A stretch of DNA of 64,000 bases from DATFQE01 sp963738205 (GTDB lineage Bacteria; Actinomycetota; Thermoleophilia; Gaiellales; Gaiellaceae), in NCBI GenBank assembly GCA_963738205.1, contig CAVTVQ010000007.1, forward strand, positions 1 to 64,000, given 5' to 3'. Positions within the stretch are counted from its first letter, which is position 1, and every line of letters begins with the position of its first letter. The notes under the pieces were generated by a model that was given only the letters and a program-made list of their open reading frames with translations, had not been told where the DNA came from and did not search any database. The translations under genes and the position numbers were made by a program. This document shows positions 1 through 8,248 of the stretch, piece after piece.

Positions 1-39
1 TCCGAAACGCAGCCGGGCCACATGACTTGCCGCGAGTCC

Positions 40-75
40 GAAGAGTCACGCTTCCGGAGGGAAGCGTGACTCTTC
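40..75. terminator. perfect 16-bp hairpin, terminator-like
   Basis: A perfect inverted repeat with 16-bp arms (left 40-55, starting GAAGAGTCACG; right 60-75) around a GGAG tetraloop. It lies about 120 bp beyond the stop of the minus-strand ligase gene. No T-run follows on either strand, so it may act as a 3' barrier or bidirectional terminator rather than a classical intrinsic terminator. Confidence 0.55.
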
Positions 76-195
76 GCGTCCGCGCACGCTTTTCCCAGGC
101 GGTGCCGGGGTGTCCGGGGTCCGCGTCTACCAGCGCCGCCATCCGCGGATCCGCCGCGCGCAACACCGCCCTGCCCTCGGCCTAACGGTCGGCGC

Positions 196-1146
196 TCAAC
201 TCGGCCGCTCCCTGACGACGTCCGTCGGACGCTTGTCGTCCCGCAAACCGAGGAAACGTGGCTGCCGCAGCCGGCCGTCACCCGTCCACTCGGCGAACCC
301 GATCTGGGCCACGAGCTCTGGCCGCGTCCAGTGGGTACCCCGCGGGATCGGCCGCGCGTCGGCGAACGGCGACTCGGACCTCGCCAGCTTGCGCAACCGA
401 GCACCGAGCTCCCTGAGCGTCTCCGCGCTGTAGCCGGTGCCGACCTTCCCCGCGTACCTGAGCCGGTCCGCCTCGTAGTAGCCGACGAGCAGAGCACCGA
501 AGTCGGTCCGGCTGCCGGCGGGGTCGGTGTAGCCGCCGATCACGAACTCCTGCTCGAGGACGCACTTCAGCTTCAGCCAGTCTCTCGAGCGCCCGCGCGC
601 GTAAGGCGCGTCGGCGCGCTTGGCGATCAGACCCTCCCAGCCGGAGCGGCATGCCTGGGCGTAGCGGCGCTGCGAATCGTCGCGCCAGGCTTCGCTGATC
701 TGCAACCCCTTCTTCGGCCGGATCGTCCTCTCGAGGCGGGCGCGCCGCTCGACGAGCGGTCGCGCGCTGAGATCCTCGCCGCCGGCCTCGAGGAGGTCGA
801 AGACGCAGTAGACGACTGGGAACGCCCCCACCAGCGCCCGCGATGGATTTGAGATCCCCAGGCGCTGCTGCAGACGGTTGAAGGACGTCTGCTCACCGTC
901 AAACGCCACCACCTCGCCGTCGACCAGAAGCTCGTCGGGCCGCTGAGCCGCCATCGCGGCTCGGACCTCGGGATAGGTGCCCGTCAGGTCCTTGCCGGTG
1001 CGCGACTCGAGCCGCACCGCGTCGCCATCTTTGCGCGCCACACAGCGCTCGCCGTCGAACTTGCGCTCCAGCAGCCAATCGTCGCCGAAGTCTCGGCGGT
1101 CGGTCAGGGTGGCCAGCATCAGCGTGACCTCCACGTCCGACATCAT
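196..1146 (-). CDS. ATP-dependent DNA ligase (LigD ligase-domain/LigC type)
   Basis: ATP-dependent DNA ligase of about 316 aa, the stand-alone form of the LigD ligase domain used in bacterial non-homologous end joining. Visible motifs in order are the adenylation lysine in KFDGER (about residue 29), a VFDLL strand, EGLIAKR (motif IV) and DWLKLKC (motif V), then an OB-fold region with FVIGGYT and GKVGTG. The start is the first ATG of an ATGATG pair directly after a GGAAGGGGGG purine stretch; the frame remains open upstream to 1329 but that part looks non-coding. A separate LigD-type polymerase gene lies at 45.4 kb; no Ku gene is visible in the window. Function is secure at family level; whether it serves NHEJ specifically is inference. 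Confidence 0.93.
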   Translation of the reverse strand: MMSDVEVTLMLATLTDRRDFGDDWLLERKFDGERCVARKDGDAVRLESRTGKDLTGTYPEVRAAMAAQRPDELLVDGEVVAFDGEQTSFNRLQQRLGISNPSRALVGAFPVVYCVFDLLEAGGEDLSARPLVERRARLERTIRPKKGLQISEAWRDDSQRRYAQACRSGWEGLIAKRADAPYARGRSRDWLKLKCVLEQEFVIGGYTDPAGSRTDFGALLVGYYEADRLRYAGKVGTGYSAETLRELGARLRKLARSESPFADARPIPRGTHWTRPELVAQIGFAEWTGDGRLRQPRFLGLRDDKRPTDVVRERPS

Positions 1147-1397
1147 CCCCCCTTCCTTGCCAGCGTCGACCACTCCCTCTCGCGTGCACGCGCGCACACG
1201 CGGCGGAGGACTCGCCGCCGCCACCCGCATACGCTGCCAAGGAGGTGGAAGATGGAGGTCGAGACCAACACGCCCGTTGTTGCCGGTGCCGCGTTGGCGA
1301 GCGGCGCAGGCCTTCCGCCTGCTCGGCACCGGATCGCGCGCTGCGGCCCTAGACGTGGCCAGGCGCGCGAGGTTCGAGAGAGGGAGGTCAGGGGAGC

Positions 1398-2810
1398 TTG
1401 ATCTGGTTCGTGCTCGCCGCGGCTCCGTTCGCGCCCGTCGACCAGGAGTACGTGTTCCAGGCGCGGCAGATGCAGGCGCTCTCGTTCGCGGTGCACATCC
1501 CGCTCGTCTGCTTCGGGATCGCCTTCCCCGCGTTCGTCCTCTTCATGGAGGCACTCTGGCTGCGGACTGGCGATCCCGTCTACCGCACGATCGCCAAGCG
1601 CTGGTCCAAGGTGATGCTTGCCCTCTTCGCGGTCGGCGTCGTCACCGGCACGATCTTGAGCTTCGAGCTCGGGCTGCTCTGGCCGAGCTTCATGGCCACC
1701 TTCGGCGAGGTCTTCGGGCTCGGCTTCACGCTCGAAGCCTTCTCGTTCTTCGTCGAGGCGATCTTCATCGCCGTCTACGTCTACGGTTGGGACCGCCTGT
1801 CCGCGCGTGCGCACTTCCTCAGCGGCGTGCCCGTCGTCATAGCCGGCTTCACCGGCTCGCTGACGGTCATCTCGGTTAACGCCTGGATGAACAGCCCCAG
1901 CGGCTTCACTCTCGACGAGGGACAGGTCAGCGACGTCCGCCCGCTCGACGCGCTCTTCGGCAACCACTTCCTCTGGCACGAGGTCGTGCACATGTACGTC
2001 GCGGCCTACATCGTCGCAGGCTTCGGGACCGCCGCCGTCTACGCCTGGGGCTGGCTGCGCGGCCGCCGCAGTCGGTATGAGCTGGTCGCGCTTGTGGTGC
2101 CGCTGACGATCGCCGCGCTGGCCGCGCCCGTCCAGATTGTCGTCGGCGACTGGGCGGCCCGCGAGGTCGCCCGCGAGCAGCCGACCAAGCTTGCCGCCTT
2201 CGAGGGCCTGCACGAAACGGAGAAGGGAGCACCGGTGCACCTGCTCGGCTGGTACGTCGGGGATGAGGTCCGCTACGGCGTCCCGCTCCCACGTCTGCTC
2301 TCGCTGCTCGCCTTTCACGACCCGAACGCGCGCGTCGCGGGGCTCGAGGAGGTCCCGGCAGAGGAACGCCCGCCGGTGAACGTCGTCCGGATCGCCTTTC
2401 AGACGATGGTCGGCATCGGGTTGGTCCTCGCCGGCATCTCCGCCGCCTTCCTGTTCGTCTGGCTGCGACGGCGACGTCTACCCCGGTCGCCCTGGTTCTA
2501 CCGTGCCGTCGTCGCCGCCGGGCCACTGTCGGTCGTCGCACTGATCGCCGGCTGGGTAACGACCGAGGTCGGTCGCCAGCCGTGGGTCGTCTACGGGCAC
2601 ATGCGCACCGAGGAGGCTGTGACCGGAGCGAGCGGCATCCCGGTCGGGTACGCGACGCTCGTCGTCGTTTACGCCGGGCTGCTGGTCGCCGTTGTTTGGA
2701 TCCTGCGGCGTCTGGCGCGGGCGCCGCTCGACGTCAACCCGGGGCCGGGCGGTGTTGCGCCTCTGATCGCCGGCGCGGCGCGGCCGGACGCGGAGCGGGA
2801 GGAGCGGTGA
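1398..2810 (+). CDS. cydA: cytochrome bd-type quinol oxidase subunit I
   Basis: Membrane subunit I of a bd-type terminal oxidase (quinol + O2 to water), 470 aa with about nine membrane spans. Family marks seen: an N-terminal His in the first helix (H33), GNHFLWHEVVH (about 189-198), the quinol-site QPTKLAAFEG (261-270) and GRQPW (392-396). The periplasmic Q-loop is short, so this is the short-loop (CIO-like) type. TTG start after GGGAGGTCAGGGGAGC. It overlaps cydB at GTGA, so the two are translationally coupled. No cydDC assembly transporter is in view. A high-affinity role under low oxygen is known for the family, not shown here. Confidence 0.95.
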   Translation: MIWFVLAAAPFAPVDQEYVFQARQMQALSFAVHIPLVCFGIAFPAFVLFMEALWLRTGDPVYRTIAKRWSKVMLALFAVGVVTGTILSFELGLLWPSFMATFGEVFGLGFTLEAFSFFVEAIFIAVYVYGWDRLSARAHFLSGVPVVIAGFTGSLTVISVNAWMNSPSGFTLDEGQVSDVRPLDALFGNHFLWHEVVHMYVAAYIVAGFGTAAVYAWGWLRGRRSRYELVALVVPLTIAALAAPVQIVVGDWAAREVAREQPTKLAAFEGLHETEKGAPVHLLGWYVGDEVRYGVPLPRLLSLLAFHDPNARVAGLEEVPAEERPPVNVVRIAFQTMVGIGLVLAGISAAFLFVWLRRRRLPRSPWFYRAVVAAGPLSVVALIAGWVTTEVGRQPWVVYGHMRTEEAVTGASGIPVGYATLVVVYAGLLVAVVWILRRLARAPLDVNPGPGGVAPLIAGAARPDAEREER

Positions 2811-4036
2811 CGCTCGCCGAAGTGCCTCTGGTCCTAATGCTTTTCGGCCTCGCCGCCTACGCCGTCCTGGGTGGAGCCGATTTCGGCGCGGCCTTCTGGC
2901 AGTTCGGCGCGCGCGGCCAGCGCGGCGCCGCGCTGCGCGAGCACGCCTACCGGGCGATGGGTCCCGTCTGGGAGGCCAACCACGTCTGGCTTGTCTTCGT
3001 GCTGGTCGTCTGCTGGACGGCCTATCCGCAGGCGTTCGCCTCGATCTTCTCGACGCTGAGCGTGCCGCTGTTCATCGCCGCGATCGGCATCATCCTCCGC
3101 GGCACGGCCTACGCTGTCCACGCAGGCACGGCACGCGAGATCGAGCGGCGGGCGATCGACGGCGTCTTTTCGATCTCGTCGCTTCTGACCCCGTTCGCGC
3201 TGGGCGCCGTAGTCGGCGCGATTGCGTCCGGGCGCGTCCCGATCGGCAACGCCGAGGGAGATCCGCTGACGAGCTGGCTGAACCCGACGTCGCTGCTCGT
3301 CGGCACGCTCGCTGTCGCTACTGGTGTGTACGTCTCGGCCGTCTATCTCGCGGGCGATGCCGTACGCGCCGGGCGTGATGAGCTCGCTGCCGCGTTTCGC
3401 ACCCGTGCGCTCGCCGCCGGTGTCGTCACCGGCGCGATCGCCTTTGCAGGGCTCGCGGTGGTCGCGTATGACGCCGACCGACTCGGTGACAAGCTCTTCG
3501 ACTGGCCGGCGGTCGCGGCCATCGCCGCCTCGGCTGCGGCCGGAATCGCGACGCTCGAGCTCGTGCGGCGCTGGCGGTTCGAGGCCGCCCGGTACGGCGC
3601 CTCGGCCGCGGTGGCCGCGGTCGTCGCGGGCTGGGCGCTCGCGCAGCGGCCCGAGCTGCTTCCTGGCCTGACGGTGGAGGAGGCCGCCGCCGGGCGACCG
3701 GTGCTCATCGCGACCATCGCCGGCGTCGCACTCGGCGCCGTCATCCTCATCCCGTCGCTGGCGCTGCTCTTTGGACTCGTCCTCCACGGCCGCTTCGACG
3801 AGCAGGCCGCGGAGCGAAGTTCTGACCGCGCGACGTTCGCACCCCGCCGACCTCGGTTGTCGCTAACGGCGATGGCGGCGGTGGCCGGCGCTGTCGGTCT
3901 TTCCCTGACGCTCGTATTCGACGGCGGCCCGTTCCTTGCGTTCGGCGTTCTTGGCCTGCTCACGTTCGTCGCGCTCGGGTCGGTTGCGCTCGGCGCTGCG
4001 GCGGCCGAAGACGATGGTCGTAAAGAGCGGCTCTGA
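2807..4036 (+). CDS. cydB: cytochrome bd-type quinol oxidase subunit II
   Basis: Subunit II of the bd oxidase, 409 aa, partner of CydA in the cytoplasmic membrane. It begins VTLAEVPLVLM with GTG overlapping the cydA stop (GTGA), and has the conserved GGADFGA motif in helix I and WEANHVWLVF in helix II, followed by about six more hydrophobic segments. The same frame is open upstream into cydA, but the overlap start fits the family N-terminus. Length is normal for short-type CydB. No CydX-like small subunit was recognised downstream. Confidence 0.94.
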   Translation: MTLAEVPLVLMLFGLAAYAVLGGADFGAAFWQFGARGQRGAALREHAYRAMGPVWEANHVWLVFVLVVCWTAYPQAFASIFSTLSVPLFIAAIGIILRGTAYAVHAGTAREIERRAIDGVFSISSLLTPFALGAVVGAIASGRVPIGNAEGDPLTSWLNPTSLLVGTLAVATGVYVSAVYLAGDAVRAGRDELAAAFRTRALAAGVVTGAIAFAGLAVVAYDADRLGDKLFDWPAVAAIAASAAAGIATLELVRRWRFEAARYGASAAVAAVVAGWALAQRPELLPGLTVEEAAAGRPVLIATIAGVALGAVILIPSLALLFGLVLHGRFDEQAAERSSDRATFAPRRPRLSLTAMAAVAGAVGLSLTLVFDGGPFLAFGVLGLLTFVALGSVALGAAAAEDDGRKERL

Positions 4037-4176
4037 AGCCACGCATGGTCGAGCCGGATAGGCGGCGACCGGACGCCGCCGGATGCCGACCGTGGAGCGA
4101 TCTCCCGCGAGAGCGCGGCCCAGCCACCGCTTGCGGCGGGGCAAGCCATCCCGAAGTTCTACGCTGCTCGACGACG

Positions 4177-4752
4177 ATGCGCATCCTCGTGGCAGGAGCA
4201 AGTGGCGTCGTCGGCCGCGCGACGCTCCCACACCTCACTCGACACGACGTCGCCGGGCTGACGCGATCGCCCGAGAAGCTGGGATCCCTCCGCGACCTCG
4301 GGGCGGAACCAATCCTCTGCGACGTCTACGACCACGAAAGGCTCCTGCGCGTTACGCAGCGGTTCCGACCCCGGATCGTCGTGAACTTCCTGACCGACCT
4401 GTCGGCCGGATCAGTCCAGCGAAACGTCCGTATCCGCCGGGAAGGGGGAGCGAATCTGCTCAACGCCGCGAGGGCCACAGCTGCCCGCCGGCTCGTCGTG
4501 GAGAGCGTTGCATTTGCGCTCGACGGCGAGGCGGCGCAGGCTGTAGAGCAACTCGAGCAGACAACGCGCGAGTTCGCGGGTGAGTCGGTCATCTTGCGCT
4601 TCGGCCGCTTCTGGGGACCGGGGACGGACTACCGAACGCCGCCGCAACCACCCACCATCCACATCGACACAGCCGGCGCCAAAGCCGCGCGACTCCTCAT
4701 GCACGCACCCCCGGGGACATACCTCGTGACCGAGACCAGCGACCCCGGCTGA
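4177..4752 (+). CDS. NAD(P)-dependent epimerase/reductase-like protein, short
   Basis: Rossmann-fold protein with the nucleotide-binding GASGVVG (about residues 7-13) of extended SDR/epimerase proteins. It has VVNFLTDLS where the family has its DVVIH-like strand and ILRFGRFWGPG where substrate-domain residues usually lie. At 191 aa it is clearly shorter than typical epimerases (about 300 aa): the YxxxK helix region is compressed and the C-terminal domain is mostly missing, so an internal deletion is likely and activity doubtful. The chosen ATG opens the Rossmann strand MRILVAG; upstream residues in the frame look non-coding. It follows cydB by 140 bp with no obvious functional link. Confidence 0.75.
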   Translation: MRILVAGASGVVGRATLPHLTRHDVAGLTRSPEKLGSLRDLGAEPILCDVYDHERLLRVTQRFRPRIVVNFLTDLSAGSVQRNVRIRREGGANLLNAARATAARRLVVESVAFALDGEAAQAVEQLEQTTREFAGESVILRFGRFWGPGTDYRTPPQPPTIHIDTAGAKAARLLMHAPPGTYLVTETSDPG

Positions 4753-5224
4753 TTCCGGCGCCCCTCAGGAGGGGCCTCGTCCGCGCACCTACGTCTACGG
4801 GCTCCAGACCTTCGCCGAAGCCATCCGCGTGCAGCGCTAGCCTGGTTCCTTGACGCGGCACCAGATAGAACACACGACGGACGCCCCGTACCAGTCCCAG
4901 ACGACCCTCGCCGATCGGCGTGACGCGTGCGCACCCGGGCGCGCGTCGGGGCTAGGTTCTGGGGACAGGTTCGAGGATTTCCGGGAAGGCCCAGGGCCTT
5001 TCCAGACGGCAGCAGCACATCCTCTAAGCGAGGCGTAGTCGGAACAGGCAACAGAGGATGGAGCATTTATGGAGCCAAACGGTCGCAACCGATGGCAACC
5101 CGTGGCAAATGGCGCGGGAGGAAAAGCGGCCGAAACAAGCCAAAACCGTTGCGGCGGACCGCTGGACCCCCGGGCCCCGCCAATGCGACCCTGTGTATAG
5201 GTAGGGGCGACTGCGAAACCCGAA
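4753..5224. other. intergenic region carrying dispersed repeat copy R1
   Basis: No convincing gene. It holds repeat copy R1 (4945-4996) and, after about 5030, a lower-GC purine-rich stretch before the convergent end of the metallophosphoesterase gene. Confidence 0.5.
4945..4996. repeat. dispersed repeat copy R1
   Basis: About 50 bp nearly identical to 6468-6516 (roughly 43 of 50 positions), core GGACAGGTTCGAGG. Read on the minus strand, both copies and the weaker copy at 9378-9430 give one peptide pattern of the form PG-x-PRTCPQN-x-AP. Most R1/R2 differences fall in third codon positions of that frame. Confidence 0.7.
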
Positions 5225-6253
5225 TCAGGAGCAGCTCAAGCGGAAGTCGTCGCGCACCTTCCCGTCGACCGTCTGGAAGCGGAATCGCGCCCTGCGACCG
5301 GCGACGTCCACCCGCAGCGCGCCGTAGCGGCCTTGGACGACGCGTGCGGACGGGATCGTCAGATCGCCGGCGTCGTACTCAAGCTCGGCTCCCCCCGTAC
5401 CCACGGCCACGTACACCACCTCGTGGTGCGGGCGGCTTCGGGCGTACGCGTGCAGGTGGCCGTCGAACACCACCTGCACGCCGCTCTTCTCCACCAGCGG
5501 GACGATGTTGCGGCGAAGGCCGGGCGAGATGCGGTTCCCCGGGGGCTCCCAGGGCGGGTGGTGCCAGGCGGCGAAGCGGAAGCAGGAGGCCAGCGCGAGG
5601 GAGCTGCGTGCGAAACGCAGCTGCGGCGAGCCGGGCGCGACGGAGACGTTGGAGTCCAGCACCACCACGGCGGTGTTCCCCCAGGTGAAGCGGTACCAGC
5701 GCTCGTTGCCAAGCGAGTGGAACGCCTCGAGCTCGGGCTTCCCGCCGTTCGCTTTGACGTCGTGGTTGCCGAGCGCCGGGAACCAGGCGGACCGGCGCAT
5801 GACCGCCGCGTACGGGCCGAAGATGACGCGATCGAGCAGCCCCGCCGAGCCCAGCGGGTAGGCGTTGTCGCCGACCGTGAGCACGAAGTCCGGGTGCCAG
5901 GACTCGATCATCGAAGCGACCGCCGTCTCGTTCCTGTTCCCGCTGCCGAAGTCGCCCACGACCGCGAAGGTGTACTTGGCGGCGCGGGCCGGCGCGGCCC
6001 GGAACGTGCCCTTCGCGAGCACGCCGGAGTCCGTCCTGACGGTGTAGGTGTAGTGCATCCCCGGCGTCAGGCGGGTCAGCCTGGCGACGTGGTCGACGCC
6101 GGTGCCGGCGTCGATGCGGGCACCGTTCTGCAGGATCAGGAAGGAATGATCGCGAGCCGCCGTGCGGAACGAGATGATGGCACTGCGCTGCGTCACGCTC
6201 TCGGCCACGGGGCCGCGGGTCAGGGCGACGGCGGCGACAACTTCGGCGATCAC
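5225..6253 (-). CDS. metallophosphoesterase with N-terminal FN3-like domain (purple acid phosphatase-like)
   Basis: Calcineurin-like metallophosphoesterase, 342 aa. The N-terminal ~85 residues form an Fn3-like beta domain as in purple acid phosphatases (TRLTPGMHYTYTVRT). The catalytic domain follows with all metal-binding motifs: GDFGSG (D1), GDNAYP, GNHD, HHPPW and GHLHAYAR. GTG start, with an in-frame TAG just upstream. Family members are usually exported, but no signal peptide is present before the first beta strand, so the 5' end may have been lost; the upstream DNA carries repeat R2. Substrate unknown (phosphomonoester or nucleotide). Confidence 0.85.
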   Translation of the reverse strand: MIAEVVAAVALTRGPVAESVTQRSAIISFRTAARDHSFLILQNGARIDAGTGVDHVARLTRLTPGMHYTYTVRTDSGVLAKGTFRAAPARAAKYTFAVVGDFGSGNRNETAVASMIESWHPDFVLTVGDNAYPLGSAGLLDRVIFGPYAAVMRRSAWFPALGNHDVKANGGKPELEAFHSLGNERWYRFTWGNTAVVVLDSNVSVAPGSPQLRFARSSLALASCFRFAAWHHPPWEPPGNRISPGLRRNIVPLVEKSGVQVVFDGHLHAYARSRPHHEVVYVAVGTGGAELEYDAGDLTIPSARVVQGRYGALRVDVAGRRARFRFQTVDGKVRDDFRLSCS

Positions 6254-6467
6254 CCTGGCACGAGCCTAGCGAGGGAATCCACAGCCGGTGGGCGGCCAGC
6301 AGCTTGTCCAGCGCCCGGCGTCCAATACGCCCAGCAATTTCCGACCCTCGGTTCGCAGCAACGGCACGACTCGATTGTCGCGCCCGGCGCGTCCGACGCG
6401 CGAGCGACCTGTGAAGCGGAGCGCTGCTTCGCTCGCTGCCACGGACGACTACGAGTAGCGATCCGCA

Positions 6468-6516
6468 TCGGGGCTATGTTCTGCGGACAGGTTCGAGGCT
6501 TTCCTGGGAGGCTCAG
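6468..6516. repeat. dispersed repeat copy R2
   Basis: Near-identical to R1 at 4945-4996 (shared GGACAGGTTCGAGG and flanks). It lies 147 bp before tRNA fragment A; R3 lies at almost the same distance (152 bp) before tRNA fragment B. Confidence 0.7.
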
Positions 6517-6614
6517 CATTGTTCAACGGAAGGGTGCTGGACACAAAACCAGCCACAAATTCAGGGAAAGCGCTCTACCAAGCACAGTTCCAAGGTCCTA
6601 TCAGCAGGGCGAAG

Positions 6615-6661
6615 CCTCACTCGTAAGGAGGGGGTAGACGGTTCGAGTCCGTCAGAGAGCT
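6615..6661 (+). repeat. tRNA-Thr(CGT) 3'-half fragment A
   Basis: Matches tRNA positions 27-73: 5' anticodon strand CCTCA, 7-nt loop CTCGTAA (anticodon CGT, canonical T33), 3' strand GGAGG, five-base variable loop, T-stem GACGG/CCGTC with loop TTCGAGT, acceptor strand AGAGAGC and discriminator T. No 5' half with D-arm is found upstream, so this is not a working tRNA. The first of five such fragments, all on the + strand. Confidence 0.75.
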
Positions 6662-6767
6662 CTGCGAAAGCTTTACCGTTCGCGGACGCCATAAGGGCCC
6701 GCAGACCTTGCCGGTCCTTCCGCGTGTGGTGATTGCGTTGACACCAGTTCTCGGCCGAGCGTGCTGG

Positions 6768-7466
6768 TCACTGCTGCATCCTTGGATCGTGCGTAGGGTC
6801 GGCGTACATGGGAGGGCAACCGTGATCGATGGCTTCGGGGCGCAGTTCGTAGTGCCAGGGTTCGTTGCCGTAGATCTGGCATAGCCCGTACTCGGCGCCG
6901 TGCTCGGAAAGCCACGCCGTGGCATCGGAGGGCCCGATGTCGACCGCGTCCCCCGACACGTGAGGAGACGTCTCCGCGGTGGCCACCCACCGGGCGGCTT
7001 CCTCTTCGGATCCGTACTCGGAAACCGCCTCACGAAGAAGCTGGTTCTGGTACTCCGGGGAACGCCAGCCGCTATCGACGACGAACTCCACCCCGTCGTC
7101 CGCGGCATCAGTTGCAGCTTGGCGCAGGGCACCGAGCAGATCGGCGTCGAGGTTGGCTACACCCGAAATCTCGCCATCGAAGACCGTCGTGCCGTCGGGG
7201 ACGGCACCGTCGGCCTCGCCAAGCGCACCACGGTGCTCACTGGGAAGGACGCCAAGGGGTGGGGCACCGTCAGCCTCGCCAAGCGCACCACGGTGCTCAC
7301 CGCGAACGACGTCGATCGGTGACGCGGCCGTCGAGGACGAGGACGCCAGCGACTGGTAGGCGAGGGGTGCGGCGATCGCCGCGATGACGACTAGCAGGCC
7401 GGCGGCACGGATCCTGCGAACCCGAATCCGACCGGTCGTTGTTCGTGCTGGTTCGCGGTAGGTCAC
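6768..7466 (-). CDS. VanY-like D-alanyl-D-alanine carboxypeptidase, membrane-anchored
   Basis: M15-family D,D-carboxypeptidase expected to trim the terminal D-Ala of peptidoglycan stem peptides. After a short basic N-terminus comes one membrane helix (AAGLLVVIAAIAAPLA), then a linker, then the VanY domain with SPHVSGDAVDIG (zinc-binding SxHxxGxAxD) and EPWHYEL (third zinc ligand and catalytic region). The linker holds a 20-residue in-frame duplication containing EHRGALGEADGA twice. Start taken as GTG (VTYREP); the frame stays open to 7529. It is divergent from the vanR-like regulator at 7553, probably under its control. Confidence 0.87.
   Translation of the reverse strand: MTYREPARTTTGRIRVRRIRAAGLLVVIAAIAAPLAYQSLASSSSTAASPIDVVRGEHRGALGEADGAPPLGVLPSEHRGALGEADGAVPDGTTVFDGEISGVANLDADLLGALRQAATDAADDGVEFVVDSGWRSPEYQNQLLREAVSEYGSEEEAARWVATAETSPHVSGDAVDIGPSDATAWLSEHGAEYGLCQIYGNEPWHYELRPEAIDHGCPPMYADPTHDPRMQQ
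7203..7300. repeat. in-gene tandem duplication, 60-bp period
   Basis: A 38-bp block starting GGCACCGTC at 7203-7240 recurs with one mismatch at 7263-7300. The 60-nt spacing keeps the reading frame and duplicates 20 residues in the linker of the VanY-like protein. Confidence 0.85.
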
Positions 7467-7552
7467 GCCTCCATTCAAGGCAGCGTGGTGTTGCCGGCAC
7501 GTATGTGATTTTCGATATGCCGACGACATGCGCCAGCTCGTAGCATCGGAGC

Positions 7553-8248
7553 ATGCGTGTGTTGCTCGTTGAGGACGAGCCCTACATGGCGGAAGCCATC
7601 CGCGATGGCCTACGCCTGGAGGCGATCGCGGCAGACATCGCAGGCGACGGCGACACCGCCCTGGAGCTGCTGAGCGTCAACGCCTACGACATCGCCGTCC
7701 TCGACCGAGACATTCCCGGACCCACCGGCGACGAGATCGCCAAACGCATCGTCGCCTCCGACAGCGGCATGCCGATCCTCATGCTCACCGCTGCCGACCG
7801 TCTCGACGACAAGGCCACCGGGTTCGAGCTCGGCGCCGACGACTACCTCACGAAGCCGTTCGAACTCCAAGAACTCGTGCTCCGGCTCAGAGCGCTCGAC
7901 CGCAGGCGTGCACACCACAGGCCGCCCGTGCGAGAGATCGCAGGTCTGCGGCTGGATCCGTTCCGCCGAGAGGTCTACCGCGACGGCCGCTACGTCGCGC
8001 TGACCAGGAAGCAGTTCGCAGTGCTCGAAGTCCTCGTCGCTGCCGAAGGCGGCGTCGTCAGCGCCGAAGAACTCTTAGAGCGAGCATGGGATGAGAACGC
8101 AGACCCGTTCACCAACGCCGTGCGCATCACTGTCTCGGCACTGCGCAAACGGCTCGGCGAACCCTGGATCATCGCCACCGTGGCCGGCGTCGGCTACCGC
8201 ATCGACGCTCAACTAGATGCCGGGCGTGAGGGATTGAAGCGTGGATAG
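7553..8248 (+). CDS. OmpR/PhoB-family response regulator (VanR-like)
   Basis: Two-component response regulator, 231 aa. The receiver domain (about 1-115) has the acidic pocket VEDEP, phospho-acceptor Asp51 (VLDRDIPG), the switch Thr in MLTAAD and Lys in LTKPFEL. The C-terminal winged helix (about 128-222) has LTRKQFAVLEVL and ends VAGVGYRID, typical of the OmpR/PhoB DNA-binding domain. The next gene (sensor kinase) starts inside its last codons. Divergent from the VanY-like carboxypeptidase, so a cell-wall stress response role is likely (inference from context). Confidence 0.95.
   Translation: MRVLLVEDEPYMAEAIRDGLRLEAIAADIAGDGDTALELLSVNAYDIAVLDRDIPGPTGDEIAKRIVASDSGMPILMLTAADRLDDKATGFELGADDYLTKPFELQELVLRLRALDRRRAHHRPPVREIAGLRLDPFRREVYRDGRYVALTRKQFAVLEVLVAAEGGVVSAEELLERAWDENADPFTNAVRITVSALRKRLGEPWIIATVAGVGYRIDAQLDAGREGLKRG

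Larger units (their letters stand above)
6254..6767. other. intergenic region with repeat R2 and a tRNA-Thr fragment
   Basis: No protein gene recognised. It contains repeat copy R2 and, about 147 bp further on, the 3' half of a tRNA-Thr (6615-6661). It separates the metallophosphoesterase from the vanY-like gene. Confidence 0.6.

Noticed and set aside
1143..2318. Long open frame on the minus strand inside cydA
   Set aside because: Strongly charged, repetitive composition from the opposite strand of a high-GC gene; no family and cydA is clearly coding.
6540..6661. A complete tRNA gene using GCGCTCT (about 6569) as 5' acceptor strand for fragment A
   Set aside because: Six of seven acceptor pairs form, but the space for the D-arm is 38 nt instead of about 19 and has no D-arm motif.
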